From: Spirochaetes bacterium RBG_16_67_19
GTDB lineage: Bacteria > Spirochaetota > Spirochaetia > SZUA-6 > DRHE01
Reading direction: 5' to 3'
NCBI GenBank assembly: GCA_001829505.1
Contig: MIBK01000003.1
Coordinates: 1-9,311, forward strand
DNA length: 9,311 nucleotides
Part shown: positions 4,960-9,311 of the stretch, one piece after another
Layout of the letters: each line of letters opens with the position of its first letter
Position numbering within the stretch: the stretch's first letter is position 1
Notes under the pieces: model-generated
Told to the model about the DNA's origin: nothing
Database searches by the model: none
What the model saw: the letters and a program-made list of their open reading frames with translations, nothing else
Position numbers and translations under genes: made by a program

Positions 4960-6030
4960 ATGCTGGACAAACTGGAAGCGCGCGCCAAACGCTACGAGGA
5001 GCTCACCGTCCTGACCGCCGACCCGGCGGTGATACGGGATCAGAAGAGGTACGCCGAGCTGATGCGGGAGCTGGGGGCCCTGAGCGAGCTGGTGGAGGAG
5101 TACGGGCGCTACCGGCGCCTGTTGGAGGAGATGGCCCAGGCCCGGGAGCTGGCCCAGGAGGGCGGGGACAACGAGATGGCCGGCCTGGCCCGCGAGGAGC
5201 TGAAGGGCCTCGCGGAGCGGGAGGAGGCGCTGGCCGCCCGCCTGCGCAACCTGCTCATCCCCAAGGACCCGCTGGATCTGAAAAACATCATCGTGGAGAT
5301 CAGGGCCGGCACCGGTGGGGAGGAGGCCGCCCTGTTCGCGGCCGACCTGTTCCGCATGTACAGCCGCTTCGCGGAAGGGCGCGGCTGGTCGGTGGAAATC
5401 CTGTCCTCGCACCAGACCGAGATCCGCGGCTTCAAGGAAATCGTGTTCTCGGTCACCGGCAAGAGCGTGTACGAGAACCTGCGCCACGAAAGCGGCGTGC
5501 ACCGGGTGCAGCGGGTGCCCGTGACCGAGGCGGGGGGGCGGATCCACACCTCCGCGGTGACCGTGGCGGTGCTGCCGGAGGTGGAGCCCACCGAGATCGA
5601 CATCAAGCAGGAGGAGCTGCGCATCGACGTATACCGCTCCGGCGGCCCGGGCGGCCAGAGCGTGAACACCACCGACTCGGCGGTGCGCATCACCCACCTG
5701 CCCTCGGGGCTGGTGGTGATCTGCCAGGACGAGAAGAGCCAGCACAAGAACAAGGCCAAGGCCCTGCGCGTGCTGCGCGCCCGCCTGTTCGAGCAGGAGG
5801 AGGAGAAAAAGCAGGCCGAGCGGGCCCAGGTCCGGCGCGCCCAGGTGGGCAGCGGCGACCGCTCCGAGCGCATCCGCACCTACAACTTCCCCCAGAACCG
5901 TCTCACCGACCACCGCATCAACCTGACCCTGTACAAGCTCGACCAGGTCATGCTGGGCAGCCTGGAGGAGATCATCGAGGCCTTGAAGCTCAACGCCCGG
6001 GAGGAGTACCTGAAAAGCGCAGGCACATGA
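4960..6030 (+). CDS. prfA: Peptide chain release factor 1
   Basis: A 356-residue class I release factor that recognises UAA and UAG in the ribosomal A site and triggers peptide release. The codon-recognition tripeptide is P-V-T (187-189) within [13 protein letters not shown]; the PxT form marks RF1 rather than RF2 (SPF). The catalytic GGQ (231-233) is in [17 protein letters not shown]. The N-terminal helical domain (1-100) and C-terminal [13 protein letters not shown] (308-320) are normal, and the length is close to the 360 of E. coli RF1. I chose ATG 4960 because MLDKLE is the usual family start; TTG 4933 would add nine atypical residues. No ribosome-binding site precedes it. The stop overlaps the start of prmC, whose product modifies Gln233. 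Confidence 0.97.
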   Translation: MLDKLEARAKRYEELTVLTADPAVIRDQKRYAELMRELGALSELVEEYGRYRRLLEEMAQARELAQEGGDNEMAGLAREELKGLAEREEALAARLRNLLIPKDPLDLKNIIVEIRAGTGGEEAALFAADLFRMYSRFAEGRGWSVEILSSHQTEIRGFKEIVFSVTGKSVYENLRHESGVHRVQRVPVTEAGGRIHTSAVTVAVLPEVEPTEIDIKQEELRIDVYRSGGPGGQSVNTTDSAVRITHLPSGLVVICQDEKSQHKNKAKALRVLRARLFEQEEEKKQAERAQVRRAQVGSGDRSERIRTYNFPQNRLTDHRINLTLYKLDQVMLGSLEEIIEALKLNAREEYLKSAGT

Positions 6031-6884
6031 TCACCGTGCAAGCCGCCCTCAAGCGCGGCCAGTCCACCCTGTTCTACGCCGAGGTTGATACCCCCCTGCT
6101 GGACGCCACTGTCCTGCTTGGCGAGGCGCTGGGCCTGAGCAAGGAGCAGCTGCTGACCAGCCCCGAAGCCCCGGTCCAGGAGGAGGGCTACCGGCGTTTC
6201 CAGGAATTCCTGGACCGCCGCTGCCGGGGCATCCCGGTCTCTTATATTCGCAGGAAAAAAGAGTTCTTCAGCCTGGAGTTCTACGTGGACGAGCGGGTGC
6301 TGGTGCCCCGCCCGGACACGGAGGCGCTGGTGGAGGAGGCCCTCGCCCTGCTGGACCGCCGCGCGGCAGGTTCCCAGGCCGAAGCCCTACGGGTGCACGA
6401 CGCCTGCACGGGCAGCGGCTGCGTGGCCATCGCCCTGCAGCACTCCCGCGCCGGCCTGGAGGTCTCCGCTTCCGACCGGTCCCCCGGCGCCGAGGAGGTG
6501 TTCCGCCTCAACTGCCGGCGCCTCCTGGGCCGCGAGCTGCCCTTTCACCGCTCCGACTTATTGAAGCAGGTGCCCGGTCCCTATGACCTGATCACGGCCA
6601 ATCCGCCCTACCTGCGGGACGGGGAGGTGGAGGACATGCGGAAGGTCGGCTGGCCCGAGCCCCGGGAGGCCCTGGCCGGCGGCCGGGACGGCACGGCCCT
6701 GCTGGCCGCGCTCATCCGCCAGGCCCCCGCCCGCCTGGCCCCCCGCGGAATCCTGCTGCTGGAGGCCGACCCCTCCCAGGCAGCCTTCGTCCGCCAGCGC
6801 CTGCTCGCCTGGGGCTTCCAGGAGGTGGAGGTGGTGCCGGATTTGGGCGGAAGGCCGCGCGTGATCCGCGGGAGGCTCCCGTGA
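6027..6884 (+). CDS. prmC: Release factor glutamine N5-methyltransferase
   Basis: A 285-residue SAM-dependent enzyme (also called HemK) that methylates the amide nitrogen of the GGQ glutamine in RF1 and RF2, raising release efficiency. After an N-terminal helical release-factor-binding domain (1-70), the linker [21 protein letters not shown] (79-99) is diagnostic. SAM motif I reads DACTGSG (125-131), acidic ASD is at 148-150, and the substrate-binding NPPY at 192-195. The length is normal. The variant DACTGSGC, rather than DLGTGSG, resembles spirochaete homologues as I recall them. ATG 6027 overlaps the prfA stop as ATGA and lacks a strong ribosome-binding site, so translation is probably coupled to prfA. 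The stop overlaps the rel start as GTGA. Confidence 0.95.
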   Translation: MITVQAALKRGQSTLFYAEVDTPLLDATVLLGEALGLSKEQLLTSPEAPVQEEGYRRFQEFLDRRCRGIPVSYIRRKKEFFSLEFYVDERVLVPRPDTEALVEEALALLDRRAAGSQAEALRVHDACTGSGCVAIALQHSRAGLEVSASDRSPGAEEVFRLNCRRLLGRELPFHRSDLLKQVPGPYDLITANPPYLRDGEVEDMRKVGWPEPREALAGGRDGTALLAALIRQAPARLAPRGILLLEADPSQAAFVRQRLLAWGFQEVEVVPDLGGRPRVIRGRLP

Positions 6885-8881
6885 GCGATCTGGTCCCCCT
6901 GAAACAGGGCTTCACCGGGAAGCTGGAGCGCTACTCGGAGGAGGACCGGGCGCGCATCCTTTCCGCCCTGCGCTGGGCTGACGGCCTGCACCACGAGCAG
7001 AAGCGGGCCTCCGGTGAGCCTTTCTTCGTGCACCCCCTGTCCGTGGCTGAGATCCTGGTGGACGCCCACATGGACGCCCAGACGGTGATCGCCGCGCTCC
7101 TGCACGACACCCTGGAGGACACGGGCCTGACCCGCCGCGAGCTGCGCCGGGAGTACGGCAAGGAGGTGGAGGCCCTGGTCGGCGGGGTGACCAAGATCTC
7201 CCAGATCCGGGGCATGAGCAAGACCGCCCAGCAGGCCGAGACCATCCGCAAGATGCTCTTCGCCATGGTCAAGGACATCCGGGTGATCATGATCAAGCTG
7301 GCCGACAAGCTGCACAACATGCGCACCCTGGAGTACCTGGAGGAGGCCAGCCGCAAGCGCATCGCCACCGAGTGCCTGGAGATCTACGCGCCGCTGGCCG
7401 GGCGCCTGGGCATGTCGCGGATGAAGGACGAGCTGGAGGACCTTTCCTTCCGCGTCCTCAACCCCCGGGCCTGGGAGCAGATCCAGCGCTGGGTGGACGA
7501 GGGGGAGAGCGAGAGGAGCGGCTTCCTGCAGGCCATGGAACAGGCGGTGCGCCGGGAGGCCGAAGCGGCGGGTATCCCGATCCAGGTGGAAAGCCGCATC
7601 AAGCACTTCTACTCGATCTACCGCAAGATGAGGAAAAAGGGACGGGCCCTGGACGAGATGTACGACCTGGTGGGTATGCGCCTGCTGTGCGACACCACGG
7701 GGCAGTGTTACGAGCTGCTGGGCCTGGTGCACAGCCTGTGGATGCCCATCGAGGGCCGTTTCAAGGACTACATCGCCATGCCCAAGTCCAACCTCTATCA
7801 GAGCCTGCACACCACGGTCATGGGGAACGAGGGCAAGATGCTGGAAATCCAGATCCGCACCCAGGCCATGCACCGCACCGCCGAGGAGGGCATCGCCGCC
7901 CACTGGCTGTACAAGCCGGATTCCGCCGGGCGGGCCATCAAGGCCGAGCAGCTCACGATCATCAACATGCTGAAAAGCTGGGACTCCAGCGCCGTAGCCT
8001 CCCCCGACTTTCTAGAAGAAATCAAGCGCGAGCTGCTGAAGGACTCCATCTACGTGTTCACCCCCAAGGGGGACGTGATCGAGATGCCCAAGGGGGCCAC
8101 CGCCCTGGACTTCGCCTACCACATCCACACCGAGGTGGGCAACCACTGCGCGGGGGCCAAGGCCGACGGGGTGCCCGTGCAGCTGAAAGAGGAGCTGGCC
8201 AACACCCAGGTCATCGAGATCCTGACCGCCCAGAACGCCCGCCCGCACCTGAACTGGCTGCGCTTCGCCAAGACGCACCGGGCCCGGGGCAAGATCCGGC
8301 ACTGGCTGGCCCTGCACGAGCCGGACCTGATCTTCGACCGCAACATCGTGGCCCGCAAGAAGGCTGAAAGCCCCCCGCCCCCCCCGCCCAAGCCCGCGGA
8401 GAAGCCCGCCGAGCCGGAAACCCGAATCCTGGACCAGAGCAAGGTCGGCGTGCGCATCGGGGAGGAGCGCAACCTCATGATCCGCATCGCCGGCTGCTGC
8501 CAGCCGGCCTCCGGCGACCGGATCGTCGGCTACGTGTCGCGCGGGCGGGGGATCATCGTGCACCGCGCCGATTGCCCGAACGTGCGGCATATCCCCGACA
8601 TCCAGGAACGCCACGTGGAGGTGCAGTGGGAGACGGTTTCCCCCAAAGCCACCCGGCGCTTCCAGGTCACTGCCCGCGTCGGCGGCAACCTGTTCTCGGA
8701 AGTGGAAGGGGCGCTCAAGAAGTTCCGCGGCCACCTAATAGAAGGAAAGCTCGAGGACGGCGGCCTGGACGTTCTGGAGGGCTTCTTCACCGTGGAGCTG
8801 GACAACGCCGGGGATTTCGGCAAAGTGATGAAGAGCCTGCGCACCGTGCCGTCGGTGGTCAATATCCGCACCGCCGGGTAG
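6881..8881 (+). CDS. rel: Bifunctional (p)ppGpp synthetase/hydrolase (long RSH enzyme)
   Basis: A 666-residue stringent-response enzyme that makes and degrades (p)ppGpp. The hydrolase HD domain is intact: His51, HDTLEDT (75-81) and ADKLHNMR (141-148). The synthetase has RIKHFYSIYRKM (239-250), GRFKDYIAMPKSNLYQSLHT (292-311) and EIQIRT (322-327). The RFKD sequence is the RxKD type of bifunctional Rel/SpoT, not the ExDD of monofunctional RelA. TGS follows from about 390 (YVFTPKGDVIEMPKGATALD). A Lys/Pro/Ala/Glu linker with six prolines (498-503) leads to a zinc-finger-like domain with GCCQP (538-542) and HRADCPN (561-567), then an ACT domain (about 592-666). Somewhat shorter than the 700-750 usual, with complete domains. 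GTG 6881 has GGGAGG five bases upstream and overlaps prmC. As the only RSH gene here with both active sites, it is probably the organism's main one. Confidence 0.95.
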   Translation: MSDLVPLKQGFTGKLERYSEEDRARILSALRWADGLHHEQKRASGEPFFVHPLSVAEILVDAHMDAQTVIAALLHDTLEDTGLTRRELRREYGKEVEALVGGVTKISQIRGMSKTAQQAETIRKMLFAMVKDIRVIMIKLADKLHNMRTLEYLEEASRKRIATECLEIYAPLAGRLGMSRMKDELEDLSFRVLNPRAWEQIQRWVDEGESERSGFLQAMEQAVRREAEAAGIPIQVESRIKHFYSIYRKMRKKGRALDEMYDLVGMRLLCDTTGQCYELLGLVHSLWMPIEGRFKDYIAMPKSNLYQSLHTTVMGNEGKMLEIQIRTQAMHRTAEEGIAAHWLYKPDSAGRAIKAEQLTIINMLKSWDSSAVASPDFLEEIKRELLKDSIYVFTPKGDVIEMPKGATALDFAYHIHTEVGNHCAGAKADGVPVQLKEELANTQVIEILTAQNARPHLNWLRFAKTHRARGKIRHWLALHEPDLIFDRNIVARKKAESPPPPPPKPAEKPAEPETRILDQSKVGVRIGEERNLMIRIAGCCQPASGDRIVGYVSRGRGIIVHRADCPNVRHIPDIQERHVEVQWETVSPKATRRFQVTARVGGNLFSEVEGALKKFRGHLIEGKLEDGGLDVLEGFFTVELDNAGDFGKVMKSLRTVPSVVNIRTAG

Positions 8882-8998
8882 CGCGGCGGCGGCTGAATTT
8901 CGTTCCGAATTGCGATAACAATAGTCATTGAGCTTCGGCTTTGGTGATTTTCTGCTCGATATCGGTACTTCTGCCGAAAAAGGAGTAGGTCTAAAGAA
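8882..8998 (+). promoter_or_regulatory. AT-richer intergenic region upstream of the envelope-protein gene
   Basis: This 117-base gap is clearly less GC-rich than the genes around it, as expected for a promoter region. No intrinsic terminator follows rel. TTCGGC (8934-8939) can pair with GCCGAA (8973-8978), which lies just before the AGGAG ribosome-binding site (8981-8985), and CGATATCG (8957-8964) is a perfect palindrome in the loop. A possible promoter, TTCGGC with CGATAT 17 bp later, is weak. Near-symmetric AATTTCG/CGAATT arms lie at 8896-8910. I see no small gene. Confidence 0.4.
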
Positions 8999-9311
8999 AT
9001 GATGCAACGCAACCTGTTCACCGTCATCCTGCTTTGCCTGCCCCTCCTTTGGGTGGGGGCCCTGGGCAACCCCGAGAAGGGGGAATATCAGCTTGTGCAG
9101 GGGCAGGAGAACTGGGACAGCCGGTTGGACCTGGAAGGGCTGAAAGAGGGCAAATACAACCTGATCGTGCGGGCCCGCGATGAGGCGGGCAACATGCGCT
9201 ACGAGGGACCCTACAACGTTTTCGTGGATCCCCGCTCCGACCTGCCGGTGGCCCGCATCTCCCATCCGGCGGCCGGAACGCGTGCTGCCAGCCAACTGGA
9301 GGCGGTGGGCA
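8999..9311 (+). CDS. Secreted or envelope protein with Ig-like domain, 5' part only
   Basis: The gene runs off the window after 104 complete codons. The N-terminus is a typical Sec signal peptide: MMQRN with a basic residue, a hydrophobic core LFTVILLCLPLLWVG, and a likely cleavage after ALG (about residue 24) before NPEKGEYQ. No lipobox is evident, although a cysteine lies inside the core. The mature part contains RLDLEGLKEGKYNLIVRARD followed by EAGN, the late strands of a bacterial Ig-like or fibronectin-like beta-sandwich, and then FVDPRSDLPVARISHPAAG, which looks like the start of a second such domain. It is probably exported and may continue as a multi-domain protein. There are two adjacent in-frame ATGs (8999, 9002) and no earlier start after TGA 8945. 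The AGGAG at 8981-8985 is 13 bases from the first ATG, longer than usual. Confidence 0.8.
   Translation, partial: MMQRNLFTVILLCLPLLWVGALGNPEKGEYQLVQGQENWDSRLDLEGLKEGKYNLIVRARDEAGNMRYEGPYNVFVDPRSDLPVARISHPAAGTRAASQLEAVG

Noticed and set aside
4920..6026. Plus-strand frame from 4920 to the prmC start
   Set aside because: This is an out-of-frame reading of prfA with Gly/Arg/Pro-rich translation. It only becomes a real protein at ATG 6027.
6608..7903. 431-codon minus-strand frame opposite prmC and rel
   Set aside because: It spans two convincing plus-strand genes and shows no recognisable domain.
7372..8367. 331-codon plus-strand frame inside rel
   Set aside because: It is a +2 shadow of the Rel synthetase and TGS domains, with Gly/Arg/Pro/His-rich composition.
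1..9311. CRISPR array, transposase or phage genes
   Set aside because: No regularly spaced repeats, no transposase-like motifs and no phage structural motifs were seen on either strand.

Overview
The window is high-GC bacterial DNA with densely packed genes and short gaps. The best taxonomic clue is the three-gene block prfA-prmC-rel (release factor 1, its glutamine methyltransferase, and one long bifunctional (p)ppGpp enzyme), joined by ATGA/GTGA stop-start overlaps. From memory, Borrelia burgdorferi has the same order (BB0196-BB0198). The PrmC and phosphomannomutase sequences also look spirochaete-like to me. I therefore suggest a high-GC, probably free-living spirochaete. This is an inference; no 16S or other marker is present.

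Layout. (1) Positions 1-191 hold no clear gene. They contain a nested inverted repeat, a 15-bp tandem duplication, two further GC-rich inverted repeats and a plausible promoter. (2) Positions 192-2116 (+) hold two overlapping DNA methyltransferase genes of different architecture: a D12-class adenine methylase, then a methylase with motif I before motif IV. No restriction endonuclease gene is visible. The first gene has no ATG, GTG or TTG ahead of its conserved N-terminus. (3) Positions 2131-3524 (+) hold a well-formed sigma-70-type promoter and a complete phosphomannomutase/phosphoglucomutase gene. (4) Positions 3532-3670 (+) look like a truncated remnant of a rhomboid-type protease gene, cut off where the next gene ends. 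(5) Positions 3671-4836 (-) hold a two-gene operon: an unrecognised 259-residue protein and a DUF302 protein, with a promoter at 4854-4882. (6) Positions 4960-8881 (+) hold the prfA-prmC-rel operon. (7) Positions 8999-9311 (+) hold the start of a secreted or envelope protein with a signal peptide and an Ig-like beta-sandwich, cut by the window end.

How the genes work together. PrmC methylates the GGQ glutamine of RF1, so the first two genes of the operon form one translation-termination module. Rel adds control of translation and growth by (p)ppGpp. The two methylases probably form a modification cassette of a restriction system or an orphan epigenetic pair. The mutase supplies hexose-1-phosphates for cell-surface glycans. 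Several inferred promoters would give very short leaders with the ribosome-binding site almost at the transcript 5' end.
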